Of a stretch of DNA of 64,000 nucleotides, positions 49,236 through 58,274 are shown one piece after another. The stretch's first letter is position 1, and every line of letters begins with the position of its first letter. The notes below the pieces were generated by a model, which did no database searches, was not told the DNA's origin, and saw nothing but the letters and a program-made list of their open reading frames with translations. Made by a program: the position numbers and the translations under genes. Where the stretch lies: contig JAEZHI010000025.1 in assembly GCA_023436885.1 (NCBI GenBank), positions 1 to 64,000 on the forward strand, given 5' to 3'. The stretch is from Pseudomonadota bacterium. GTDB taxonomy: Bacteria; Pseudomonadota; Alphaproteobacteria; Rhizobiales; Pleomorphomonadaceae.

Positions 49236-49895
49236 GCGGCTGGAACAATCGGAGGAGCGTCGAGAGATCGAGACCGAAGGATCGACCTCTGGCGCGCCAC
49301 CACCCGCCGCAAGACAAGAACCTGATTCGAGCCCTGGTGGCATCAACCGGCATGACAACGTTGGCGGGCAAGACACTGCCGCGCCAGCAACCGCTGCGGT
49401 AGCAAATTTCCTCACCTGTGACACTATCCGTAAAAAGTGTAGATGGCTTGCATTTCCCGCATACGTATAGTTGTCCAGCGGGTTAAGTTGCATCCATTTT
49501 TCTGCTTATTTCTCAGTAGGATCGCGTCATAATCGACAACACAGTAAAGAAAAATATTAACTTTATCAATTACGCGAGCGCGTGCACGAATACTTCTGAA
49601 GTCCTTTTGCGGATCAGCTCGTTAATGTCTTGTTAACCATAACGGCAGCAAGTTCCCCCCTCGAAAACAAGATTTCCGCTTCCACACACTGCTTGGTGTG
49701 ACGCGCGCCCTTTGTCAGTTTTGGGCGCTTTTGAGCCCGTTGGTCGTTCCTTTCGGCGCGATCGGCGGAGGAGTGTTGAGCGCCATCTGAGACATCGGTC
49801 CATCTGCAACTGCGCGACGCGGAGCCACTCCGCGAACGCTCACCCGTGCCCTTTTCAAGTCAATCTTTCGTCGAACCAAGAAGGACGAAGATGAA
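49236..49895. other. AT-richer leader region of the CHASE3 chemoreceptor
   Basis: 660 bases with no convincing gene. Positions 49430-49660 are distinctly AT-rich and contain CTTGTTAACCATAA, a type of sequence I see before motility genes in this order. A hairpin GCGCCC (49705-49710) / GGGCGC (49723-49728) followed by TTTTG looks like a terminator, so a short untranslated RNA may end here before the receptor gene begins. Confidence 0.4.
49705..49732 (+). terminator. Terminator-like hairpin
   Basis: GCGCCC / GGGCGC, 12-base loop, then CTTTTG. It has no annotated gene just upstream; see the surrounding intergenic entry. Confidence 0.4.
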
Positions 49896-51578
49896 ATGCT
49901 GAGCAACATGTCGATCGCTTACAAATTACTGATGGCATTCGGGGCGCTGATCCTGATCTCCGTCGCGCTCAACGTCTATATATTCACTAACAAGCAGGCG
50001 CTCGAACAGGCCGACGGCTGGACCGACCACACCTACAAGGTGCTGCAGCAGGCCGACGCCATGCAGGCGGCCATGGTCGACCAGGAAACCGGCTTTCGCG
50101 GCTTTCTCGTCACCGCCAATCCCGACAATCTCGGCCCCTACAAGTCCGGATATGCCAACTTTCAGGTTGCCTTCGACAAGCTCAGGACCCTGACGGCCGA
50201 CAATCCGGTGCAGCAGCGCCGCCTCGATCAGATCGCCTCGGCCGCCGATCAGTGGCGATCGGATGTCGCGGAAAAGGGGATCGGCCTGATGGGCGCCGAT
50301 GCAACCCGGGAAGCTGCCCGCGACCTTGAGCGCGACGGCGCCGGCAAGAAGTCGATGGACGGCATACGCGCCATCGTCAAGGAACTGAAGGGCGCCGAGG
50401 AAGGCCTGCTTGGCGAGCGGGCGACGGCGCGCGACAACGCCTTCAGCTCCATCACCTGGTCGATCATCGCCGGCGGCGTGCTGATGGTCGCTTTCGCCGC
50501 CCTCGGCATCCTCGTCCTGAACGGCACCATTTCCTCCCCGATCAGGACCATCACCACCAGCATGAAGGCCATTGCCGGCGGCAAGCTTACCACGGAGGTG
50601 CCCTACCTCCAGCGCAAGGATGAGGTGGGCATGATCGCCGACGCCCTGTCGAGTTTCCGCGACAGCCTCGCCGAAACCGAGCGCCTGCGCCAGCAGGCCA
50701 TCGAGAGCGAGGCGAAGAACCGCGAGGACATGAACCGCGCCCGCCGCGAGATCGCCGATCAGTTCGAAAGCAAGATGGGCGCCCTGGCGGAAAGCTTCGC
50801 AAAATCGTCCAGCGAGGTGGCCGACGCCGCCAAGAACCTTTCGGCCACCGCCGAGGAGACCGCTCGCCAGGCGCAGGCCGTGGCCGGCGCTGCCGAGGAA
50901 GCGGCCGGAAATGTGCAGACCGTGGCAGCCGGCACCGAGGAACTCTCGACCTCCATTCAGGAGATCTCCAAGCAGGTCAGCCAGTCTTCCTCCATCGCCC
51001 GCGACGCCGCGACCGAGGCCGAGACCAGCTCGCAGAACGTTCAGACGCTGTCGAACGCCGCCCAGCAGATCGGCGAAGTGGTGACGCTGATCAGCAACAT
51101 TGCCGCTCAGACCAATCTCCTTGCCCTCAACGCCACCATCGAGGCGGCGCGAGCGGGCGACGCCGGCAAGGGCTTCGCGGTGGTCGCAGCGGAAGTCAAG
51201 CAGCTCGCCGACCAGACCGCCAAGGCAACCGACCAGATCGGCCGCAAGATCACGGAGATACAGGGGGCAACCGGCAACACGGTGGAGGCGATCTCCCGCA
51301 TCGTCCGGACGGTGACCAGCATCCAGAACTCATCGTCGGCCATCGCCAGCGCTGTCGAGGAACAGGGCGCGGCGACCAGCGAGATCGCTCGCAACACCCA
51401 GCTCGCCGCCACCGGCACCACCGACGTGACCAACAACATCTCCGGTGTCAGCACCGCGGCCGAGATGACCGGCGCCGCATCGACGCAACTGATGACGCTG
51501 TCGGACCGGTTGAACGGTCAGTCGGCCACGCTGCAGAAGGAAGTGGCCAACTTCGTCGCCAACCTGCGCGCCGGTTGA
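49896..51578 (+). CDS. Methyl-accepting chemotaxis protein with CHASE3 sensor
   Basis: 560 residues. TM1 at about 8-28 and TM2 near 188-210. Between them is a CHASE3-type periplasmic helical domain with its mark VDQETGFRGFLVT. A HAMP linker with RKDEVGMIADALSSFRDSL follows, then the kinase-control hairpin with QTNLLALNATIEAARAGD (tip near residue 410). A flexible C-terminus lacks an obvious CheR-binding pentapeptide. ATG 49896 is preceded by AAGGA. Likely a membrane chemoreceptor. Confidence 0.94.
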   Translation: MLSNMSIAYKLLMAFGALILISVALNVYIFTNKQALEQADGWTDHTYKVLQQADAMQAAMVDQETGFRGFLVTANPDNLGPYKSGYANFQVAFDKLRTLTADNPVQQRRLDQIASAADQWRSDVAEKGIGLMGADATREAARDLERDGAGKKSMDGIRAIVKELKGAEEGLLGERATARDNAFSSITWSIIAGGVLMVAFAALGILVLNGTISSPIRTITTSMKAIAGGKLTTEVPYLQRKDEVGMIADALSSFRDSLAETERLRQQAIESEAKNREDMNRARREIADQFESKMGALAESFAKSSSEVADAAKNLSATAEETARQAQAVAGAAEEAAGNVQTVAAGTEELSTSIQEISKQVSQSSSIARDAATEAETSSQNVQTLSNAAQQIGEVVTLISNIAAQTNLLALNATIEAARAGDAGKGFAVVAAEVKQLADQTAKATDQIGRKITEIQGATGNTVEAISRIVRTVTSIQNSSSAIASAVEEQGAATSEIARNTQLAATGTTDVTNNISGVSTAAEMTGAASTQLMTLSDRLNGQSATLQKEVANFVANLRAG

Positions 51579-51653
51579 CCGGCCGGGCAAGCCCTGCGCC
51601 GTCGACCCCTCACCCTCCCGGGCTGACGGCCAGCCCGCCTCGCCGCCAATCTC

Positions 51654-52055
51654 TTACTCACCGGCGAGGCGGGTCCAGCCCATGTCCTTGCAGACGATGC
51701 CGGCCAGCACGCAGCCGCGCACCGTCATCGACCGGTCGCTGACCTGCATGGTCAGGCGATAGGTGCGGTCGCGCTGCGGATCGAAGGCGGTGCCCGACCA
51801 GTGACCCGGGTTGTCGTCGGGCTGCACCTTCATCACCAGCTTGTCGCCGGCCTTCTCGCCCTTGGTACCCGCGCGGATCCAGGTGTTGGTGGCGCAGAGG
51901 GCCGTTCCGCAGCGCTCGACCTTCACCTTGGCCTTGCCGTCGCCGCGCGCCCAGAGCCCGAAGGGCGACGGATCGGACGCGGCGAGAACAGGCGTGGCAA
52001 CCATCGAAACAAGCGCGGCGGCGGTCAGCGCGCCGAGGGGAAAGCGTGAAGCCAT
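51654..52055 (-). CDS. DUF2147 domain-containing secreted protein
   Basis: 133 residues. Signal peptide LGALTAAALVSMVATPVLA, then the DUF2147 pattern: FGLWARGDGKAKVKVERCG, FDPQRDRTYRLTMQV and RGCVLAGIVCKDMGWTR. Cys pairs suggest periplasmic disulfides. Function of the family is not known. Divergent from the EAL gene at 52229. Confidence 0.9.
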   Translation of the reverse strand: MASRFPLGALTAAALVSMVATPVLAASDPSPFGLWARGDGKAKVKVERCGTALCATNTWIRAGTKGEKAGDKLVMKVQPDDNPGHWSGTAFDPQRDRTYRLTMQVSDRSMTVRGCVLAGIVCKDMGWTRLAGE

Positions 52056-52228
52056 GATCCTTCTCCTCTTCGCTGGAGGTGCCCATAGATACGCACGAGG
52101 GGGGCGGTCGGTTCACGCGCGTCCTGAAAAAGGGGAGAGAAAGCTGCGACTTTACGGGTTGCACTTTACACCGCCGTAACTCCGACCCGGCTAAGTTTGG
52201 CGTCAACATTCGCCGCGAAGGATGCGCC

Positions 52229-52990
52229 ATGCAGAAAGGCTGCCAGGGTTGCCGGCTTGAGGGAGGGTTTGCCCTGCCCTTTTCCATGGCCTTTCAGCCG
52301 ATCGTCGATACGCACGCCGGCAGGATATTCGGCCACGAGGCGCTGGTGCGTGGCATTCACGGCGAGAGCGCCGGCAGCGTTCTTTCCAACGTCGACGCCA
52401 GCAACCGCTACTGGTTCGACCAGCGCTGCCGCGTCCGGGCCATCGAGCTGGCAGCCGGCCTGTTCCCGAGGGGCGAAGACCTTCGTCTCTCGATCAACTT
52501 CATGCCCAACGCCGTCTACGAGCCGCGCGCCTGCATCCGCCAGACGCTGGAAACCGCCGAGCGGGTGGGCTTCCCGCTCAGGGCGATCATCTTCGAATTC
52601 ACCGAAAACGAGCCGCTCGACGCCAGCCACCTCCTCAGCATCCTGAAGACCTACAAGGAAATCGGCTTTTCAACCGCCATCGACGACTTCGGCGCCGGCT
52701 ATGCCGGCCTCAATCTCCTGGCCAGCTTCCAGCCGGATATCGTCAAGCTCGACATGGACCTCATCCGCGGCATCGACCGCGACCCCGCCCGGCGCGCCAT
52801 CGTCAAGAACCTCCTCCACATGCTCGACGATCTCGGCGTCACCCCGCTCTGCGAGGGGGTGGAGACGGAAGCCGAATTCACTGTCCTCGCCGACCTCGGC
52901 GCCCACCTGTTCCAGGGTTACCTGTTCGGCAAACCGACCTTCGAGGCGCTGATGGGCTACCCCGAACCTGCCGCCTCGCTCTGCGCGTAA
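52229..52990 (+). CDS. EAL domain cyclic-di-GMP phosphodiesterase
   Basis: 253 residues: one EAL domain with an N-terminal KGCQGCR Cys-x-x-Cys. The EAL triplet is at residues 37-39, and SINFMPNAV, FEFTENE, DDFGAGYAG, KLDMDLIRG and EGVETEAE supply the metal and catalytic positions, so it looks active. No membrane segment. AAGGA precedes ATG 52229; the longer frame from 52079 runs through the divergent promoter region and is not used. Confidence 0.92.
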   Translation: MQKGCQGCRLEGGFALPFSMAFQPIVDTHAGRIFGHEALVRGIHGESAGSVLSNVDASNRYWFDQRCRVRAIELAAGLFPRGEDLRLSINFMPNAVYEPRACIRQTLETAERVGFPLRAIIFEFTENEPLDASHLLSILKTYKEIGFSTAIDDFGAGYAGLNLLASFQPDIVKLDMDLIRGIDRDPARRAIVKNLLHMLDDLGVTPLCEGVETEAEFTVLADLGAHLFQGYLFGKPTFEALMGYPEPAASLCA

Positions 52991-53239
52991 AGCCAGGGCG
53001 CCTGCATCCAGCGCAATCCGCAAGGGCATCGAAGCGCCAGAAGTGGCCTCGTCTTCCACCTGAAGACCGAGGGCCTTCTGTGAACACAATTCGCATAGTG
53101 CGCAATACCTATGCAAAGCATTAGTTAACATGTTGGTAGAATTTCGCGCGCCAATTTCCCCGCACGCTAAACGGTCGCCATGGATAATATGCAACCGGAT
53201 TAGCCACCATTACCGCCAAGGCTGGTTCAGGGGACGTAT

Positions 53240-54721
53240 ATGCTGTTCCATTCGCAAGAAAAGAACGGAATCTCGGCCAAGCTTGCTGCGCTTGACCGCG
53301 TTCAGGCTGTCATCGAATTCGACTTGGAAGGGAAAGTGCTCGCGGCGAACGACAATTTCCTGAAGACGCTCGGCTATTCCCTGAACGAGATACTTGGCAA
53401 ACACCATTCCATCTTCATCGACCCCGCAGAAGCCAAGGCGCCGGAATACAAGGAATTCTGGGCCCATCTTCGCAAGGGCGAATTCCACGCCGGGCAGTTC
53501 AGGCGTATCGCCAAGGGCGGCCGCGAAGTCTGGATCGAGGCCTCCTACAACCCGGTCTTCGACCGCGCCGGCCATCCCTATGGGGTGATCAAGTTCGCAA
53601 CCGATATCACGACGCGACACCTCGCGGATATCGAGCGGGCCGGCCAGATCGCGGCCATCCGGAAAAGCCAGGCGGTCATCGAGTTCGATATGTCGGGCAA
53701 GATCCTCGACGCCAACGACAATTTTCTGATAGCGCTGGGCTATCAGCTGTCCGAGATCGTCGGCAAACACCATTCGATGCTCGTGGAGGCCAAGTTCCGG
53801 GAGTCGCCCGAATACGCTGCTTTCTGGGCCGCCCTCAGGCGCGGTGAGTTTCAGGCGGCGCAATTCAAGCGCATCGGCAAGGGCGGGCGCGAGGTCTGGA
53901 TCCAGGCGAGCTACAATCCGATCCTCGATGGAGCCGGCCGGCCATACAAGGTCGTGAAGTTCGCCACCGACGTGACGGATCAAGTGTCGCTGCTCAACGA
54001 GCTGCGCGGCATCATTGAGAAGAATTTCGGAGAGATCGATCAGGCGATCGCCCATTCGACACAAGAAGCCGAAACGGCAATCGCTTCCGCCAGGGCGACA
54101 ACGACCAATGTGCACACCATGGCGGCGGCGGCCGAGGAACTGGCAAACTCCGTTGCGGAAATTGCCGAGAGCATGAACAAGTCGCGATCGGCGACCGAGA
54201 CGGCGTTTGGTCAGGTGCGCACGGCCGGCGAACTCACCAAGAGCATGTCCGGTGCGGCCGCATCCATGAGCGGCATCCTCTCCCTGATTTCCAACATAGC
54301 CGGCCAGATCAACCTGCTGGCTTTGAACGCTACGATCGAGTCGGCGCGGGCCGGCGAGGCCGGTCGCGGATTCGCCGTCGTGGCGCAAGAGGTCAAGAAC
54401 CTCGCCAACCAGGCGGCCAAGGCCACCGAGCAGATCGGCACCGAGATCGGCGGCATTCAAGCGCTGTCGAACGATGTCGTTGGGGCTCTGGGTCTCATCG
54501 AGGCCTCCGTCGATACGATGCAGAACCATGTTGTGGGGACCGCGACCGCAGTCGAGCAGCAGAGCGTCGTGACCCGCGACATCTCGGCGAACATGCAGAC
54601 GACCGCCGATGCCGTAACGCATATCTCCAGCAGCATCGGAGCGATCGCCACGGCCATCTCGCGCGTGACGACAGCCGTCTCGACAACCAGAGAGGTGGCC
54701 ACCAAGGTGCTCGCCCGCTGA
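53240..54721 (+). CDS. Soluble PAS-PAS methyl-accepting chemotaxis protein
   Basis: 493 residues, no transmembrane segment. Two tandem PAS domains (about 15-130 and 140-255) share AVIEFD, AANDNFL/DANDNFL and LGKHHS/VGKHHS segments, an internal duplication typical of Aer-like cytosolic receptors. The signalling hairpin has QINLLALNATIESARAGEAG, with Ile for the common Thr and Ser for Ala. GGGGAC lies just before the ATG. Probably senses redox or a cofactor-bound signal in the cytosol. Confidence 0.94.
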   Translation: MLFHSQEKNGISAKLAALDRVQAVIEFDLEGKVLAANDNFLKTLGYSLNEILGKHHSIFIDPAEAKAPEYKEFWAHLRKGEFHAGQFRRIAKGGREVWIEASYNPVFDRAGHPYGVIKFATDITTRHLADIERAGQIAAIRKSQAVIEFDMSGKILDANDNFLIALGYQLSEIVGKHHSMLVEAKFRESPEYAAFWAALRRGEFQAAQFKRIGKGGREVWIQASYNPILDGAGRPYKVVKFATDVTDQVSLLNELRGIIEKNFGEIDQAIAHSTQEAETAIASARATTTNVHTMAAAAEELANSVAEIAESMNKSRSATETAFGQVRTAGELTKSMSGAAASMSGILSLISNIAGQINLLALNATIESARAGEAGRGFAVVAQEVKNLANQAAKATEQIGTEIGGIQALSNDVVGALGLIEASVDTMQNHVVGTATAVEQQSVVTRDISANMQTTADAVTHISSSIGAIATAISRVTTAVSTTREVATKVLAR

Positions 54722-54741
54722 GCCGTTCCGGACTGCATCTT

Positions 54742-54793
54742 GACAAAGAGATCGAGCTTTTCGGGTGAACCAGAATTCGCCGGAAAGCTCGAG
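54742..54793 (+). repeat. Second interspersed repeat family, partial copy 3
   Basis: GACAAAGAGATCGAGC, then TTCGGGTGAACC and CGCCGGAAAGCTCGAG: the 3' half of the element seen whole at 33064 and 37290. Confidence 0.6.
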
Positions 54794-54918
54794 ATCAATT
54801 TACAGGAGCACCCGCCATCATTCATTTCTGCAGGTCGCGCTGCAATTCTGAAGGGTTCAAACGGCCCGCCGGCTGATCCATTTCAACGGCCACATCCATC
54901 GATCAAGGGAGTGGCTCC

Positions 54919-55902
54919 ATGGAAACCATCAAGCTCTGGAACGGCGTCACCGTGCCACGCTTCGGCCTCGGCACCTGGGCGGCCGGCGGCATGATGATCT
55001 GGCCTGATGGCCCCTCGAGCTACGGCTCGATCTCGCGCGACGACGCCATCGCCGGCATCCGCGAGGCCTATGACATGGGCATCCGGATCTTCGATACGGC
55101 CGCCGCCTATGGCGCCGGCAATGCCGAGCTGATCCTCGGCGAGGCGCTGGAAGACAAGTCCGACGTTGTGATCGTCACCAAATGCGGCTTCACCGGCAAT
55201 CCCGAGACCCGCGTGATCGACCCTGTCGATCTCAGCCCCGCCGCCATCCGCAAGGGTGTCGAAGGTTCGCTCAAGCGCCTGAAGCGACCGACAGTCGATG
55301 TCGTGCTGCTCCACCACAACGGCTTGGAGGTCACCAAGGCGCGGCCGGTATTCGATGCGCTGGAAGCCATGCGCAGCGAGGGCCTGATCGCCTGCTACGG
55401 ATGGAGCTCCGACGCCGTGGACGGCATCGCCGCCGTAACGGACTATCCGGGCTTCAAGGTAGTCGAGCACGATCTCAACGTGTTCGACACGGCCGACGAC
55501 ATGCTGCACCTCGTCGAACAGCGCCAACTCTATTCGCTGGCGCGACTGCCGCTGGCCATGGGCCTTTTGAGCGGCAAGTACAGCAAGGGGGCAAGGCTTT
55601 CGGGAACCGACGTCCGCGCCAGCTCGGCCCCCTGGCTCAAATATTTCAAGGAGGGCGCCGCCAATGCGGACTATATCGGCCTGCTCGAACAGATCGAGCC
55701 GCTCCTGACGGTAAATGGCAGGAGCCTATCGCAAGGCGCCCTCTCCTGGATCCTCGCCGCATCCGACCGAGCCATCCCCATCCCCGGCTTCACCGCCACC
55801 ACCCAGATCCGCGACAACTTCGGCGCGGTGACAGAGGGCAGGCTGCCGCCAGAGGTCATGGAGAAGGTGCGGAAGATCGTGAAGGAGAGAACGGGTGGCT
55901 GA
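54919..55902 (+). CDS. Aldo/keto reductase
   Basis: 327 residues. The (beta/alpha)8 tetrad is visible as Asp and Tyr in IFDTAAAYGAGN, Lys in VTKCGF and His in VLLHHNG; the late IPIPGFTATTQIRDN binds NADPH phosphate. Cytosolic NADPH-dependent carbonyl reduction. AGGGAG precedes the ATG. Monocistronic by spacing; REP pair follows. Substrate unknown. Confidence 0.93.
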   Translation: METIKLWNGVTVPRFGLGTWAAGGMMIWPDGPSSYGSISRDDAIAGIREAYDMGIRIFDTAAAYGAGNAELILGEALEDKSDVVIVTKCGFTGNPETRVIDPVDLSPAAIRKGVEGSLKRLKRPTVDVVLLHHNGLEVTKARPVFDALEAMRSEGLIACYGWSSDAVDGIAAVTDYPGFKVVEHDLNVFDTADDMLHLVEQRQLYSLARLPLAMGLLSGKYSKGARLSGTDVRASSAPWLKYFKEGAANADYIGLLEQIEPLLTVNGRSLSQGALSWILAASDRAIPIPGFTATTQIRDNFGAVTEGRLPPEVMEKVRKIVKERTGG

Positions 55903-55953
55903 ATGGAAGCGATGTCGCCGGAGAGTATGATACGCCCTTCGGCGCCTTCTCGT

Positions 55954-55984
55954 CCTGAGGTCCTCGCTTTCGCAAGGATGACAG
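55954..55984 (-). repeat. REP-type element, GAAA-loop form, reverse member of a pair
   Basis: CCTGAGGTCCTCGCTTTCGC followed by AAGGATGACAG. Partner at 56031. Confidence 0.85.
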
Positions 55985-56030
55985 CCCTATAGTGGTGTGA
56001 GCGCTATCCGACTGTTCCGCTTATATAAAT

Positions 56031-56063
56031 CTGTCATCCTTGCGAAAGCGAGGACCTCAGGCA
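56031..56063 (+). repeat. REP-type element, GAAA-loop form, forward member of a pair
   Basis: CTGTCATCCTTGCGAAAGCG followed by AGGACCTCAGGCA. The pair is about 45 bases apart. The 55903-56227 gap holds only this pair and the leader of the next gene. Confidence 0.85.
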
Positions 56064-56227
56064 AAATGGAGCAATCGGCCAATATAGCCCCCCTCGCTCC
56101 ACCGTTCCCAAACCACACTTAGCTCAAGCCCCTGATCGGATCGGGCGCATAACTGAGCAGCCCGGGCGCACGGCAACCTCTCCCGCCCCCTATCCTTCTC
56201 TCCATCCTGAAGAGAAGGAACCATGTC

Positions 56228-56926
56228 GTGAAATCCCTTTATCGCTTCTCCGCCACCGCCTTCGCCGTCATCGCCACGGCCTCGCTGGCCCATGCCACCG
56301 ACAGCCTCAAGGTGACCATCGGCGGGCTCGACGCGAACGGTCGCTTTGCCGACGACGCCGCCTTCTGCTCGCCGGCCAAGAGCGGCCCGATCGACGTCAG
56401 CCCCGAGGTGAGCTGGTCGGCCGGCCCCGAGGGCACGCGCGCCTACGCGCTCACCATGACCGACCCCGACGTGCCCAAGGACATGAGCCTGATCAACAAG
56501 CCCGGCGTCACCATCACCGAAGCCACGCCACGCATCACCATCCACCACTGGGCGCTGGCCGACATTCCCGCTTCGGTCACCAGGCTGGACAAAGGCGCCG
56601 AGGGCGACAAGCTCACCCCGCATGGCAAGCCGATCGGCGCGACACCCCATGGCTTGCGCGGCGCCAACGTCTACACCAGCTTCCTGGCCGGTAACCCCGA
56701 CATGGCCGGCACCTATGGCGGATATGACGGTCCCTGCCCGCCTGTCAACGACGAGCGGCCGCACCACTACACCGTTCGCGTCTATGCGCTCGACGTCCCG
56801 ACGCTGGGTCTCTCCGGCGCCTTCGACGGCCCGGCGCTGGAAGCAGCCGTCAAGGGCCATGTACTCGCCAAGGGGGAAGCAGTGGCGACCTACGCGCTCA
56901 ACCCCAAGCTGATAAACGCCAAGTAA
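56228..56926 (+). CDS. YbhB/YbcL-family (PEBP-like) secreted protein
   Basis: 232 residues from GTG 56228 with AAGGA upstream. Signal peptide TAFAVIATASLAHA, then the PEBP fold: VSPEVSWSAGPEGTRAYALT (ligand pocket), HHWALADIP and GGYDGPCPPVNDERPHHY. Bacterial members are called Raf-kinase-inhibitor-like by homology only; their role is not settled. Predicted periplasmic. A clear terminator follows. Confidence 0.92.
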   Translation: MKSLYRFSATAFAVIATASLAHATDSLKVTIGGLDANGRFADDAAFCSPAKSGPIDVSPEVSWSAGPEGTRAYALTMTDPDVPKDMSLINKPGVTITEATPRITIHHWALADIPASVTRLDKGAEGDKLTPHGKPIGATPHGLRGANVYTSFLAGNPDMAGTYGGYDGPCPPVNDERPHHYTVRVYALDVPTLGLSGAFDGPALEAAVKGHVLAKGEAVATYALNPKLINAK

Positions 56927-56937
56927 CGTCCCAAGAG

Positions 56938-56970
56938 CCGGCCCGTTGGCAAGAACATCGGGCCGGTTTT
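56938..56970 (+). terminator. Intrinsic terminator of the PEBP-like gene
   Basis: CCGGCCCG / CGGGCCGG with a 13-base loop followed by TTTTC, 12 bases after the stop. Confidence 0.85.
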
Positions 56971-57062
56971 CAGTGATCGGCAACGCGCAGAATTCTACGT
57001 AGAGTAAAGCTGACCTTTACTCTTTGGCGGTTAGGTCGTTGGTAAATCCATACCGGCCCGCC

Positions 57063-58223
57063 ATGACAATAGCGCTCGACCTGCCCACCATCCTCTTCGT
57101 GCTCCAGACGTCCTATATCGCCGGAGCTCTGGCGCTCGCCTATGCGCGCTATCGTTCGGCCGATGCCGCCGGCGCCGAGATGATCGCCGCGGGCTTCCTC
57201 GCGCTGGCCGCCGGCGCCCTGCTGGCCAGCTATGCCGAGGTCGACAAGGCTTACTATGCGGCCCTGAGCCTCGCCAACGTCTCGTTCGGCATTTTCGCAT
57301 ATGGGCTGTTCCTCGCCGGGGTGCTGGAACTCAGCTGCCGAAAGCGCATCCGTCCGCTCTGGATCCTTCTCCTCCCGCCGCTGCTGACGGTGACGGCTGG
57401 ACTGACGACAGGATTCCACCTCGTCAACTGGCTCCGCGCAGCGATCTTCAATGGCACCTCAGCCATCGCCATGCTGGCGGCGGCCTGGGTGTTCTACAAG
57501 GGCGGCAAGAACGAGCCGCTGCCGGCCCGCCGCATCGCCACGCTGGCCTTCTGCGCCGCCGGCCTCGTCAGCCTTTTCATGACGGCGGAGTTCACGGCAG
57601 GGGTGTTCTGGACGCCGCTTTCCCTCACCTTCGTCTTCATCCTGTCGCTGAAATTTGCCATTGCGCTGTCGGTCATCATCCTTACCATGGAGCGCACCAT
57701 GGCCAAGCTCGACCGCCTCGCCCACACCGACGCACTGACCGGCCTCGATAACCGCCGGTCCTTCTTCGCCAGCGTGCCGCCCACGGTGAACGCCGGCGAC
57801 GCCATCGTCGTCTTCGACGCCGACCGCTTCAAGAAGCTCAACGACGAGTGGGGCCATGCGCTGGGCGACGAAGTGCTGAAAGCCATGGCCCGCGCCATGA
57901 CTGCCCATACCCGCGATACCGACGTCCTCGCCCGCTACGGCGGCGAGGAGTTCATCCTCTACCTGCCCGCCACCGGCGAAGTGCAGGCACTGGCCATCGC
58001 CGACGCCATGCGCGCCGAAGTCGAGGCCACCATCATTGCCGGCGTCCGCACCACCATCAGCGCCGGCATTGCCGTCTCCTCGCAGGGCGTAACCCCGCTC
58101 AAGCACCTCATCGCCGAAGCCGACGAAGCGCTCTACGACGCCAAAGCGGCGGGGCGGAATACGTGCCGGGTGAGCCGGCGGGGCGAGAAGGACGTGGCAG
58201 AGACAGCCGGGACGGCGGCGTGA
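57063..58223 (+). CDS. Membrane-bound GGDEF diguanylate cyclase
   Basis: 386 residues from ATG 57063; a TTG at 57024 is an alternative, as neither has a strong ribosome site. About seven hydrophobic helices (residues ~8-215) form a membrane sensor without a recognised domain name. The GGDEF domain follows, with DALTGLDNRRSFF and the signature GGEEF at 293-297, so cyclase activity is expected. An inhibitory-site RxxD is not evident. Confidence 0.9.
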   Translation: MTIALDLPTILFVLQTSYIAGALALAYARYRSADAAGAEMIAAGFLALAAGALLASYAEVDKAYYAALSLANVSFGIFAYGLFLAGVLELSCRKRIRPLWILLLPPLLTVTAGLTTGFHLVNWLRAAIFNGTSAIAMLAAAWVFYKGGKNEPLPARRIATLAFCAAGLVSLFMTAEFTAGVFWTPLSLTFVFILSLKFAIALSVIILTMERTMAKLDRLAHTDALTGLDNRRSFFASVPPTVNAGDAIVVFDADRFKKLNDEWGHALGDEVLKAMARAMTAHTRDTDVLARYGGEEFILYLPATGEVQALAIADAMRAEVEATIIAGVRTTISAGIAVSSQGVTPLKHLIAEADEALYDAKAAGRNTCRVSRRGEKDVAETAGTAA

Positions 58224-58274
58224 GGGAGCCCTCTCCAGGCATCACGCGAAGACCTCCAAAACAAGTCGCCTCCT

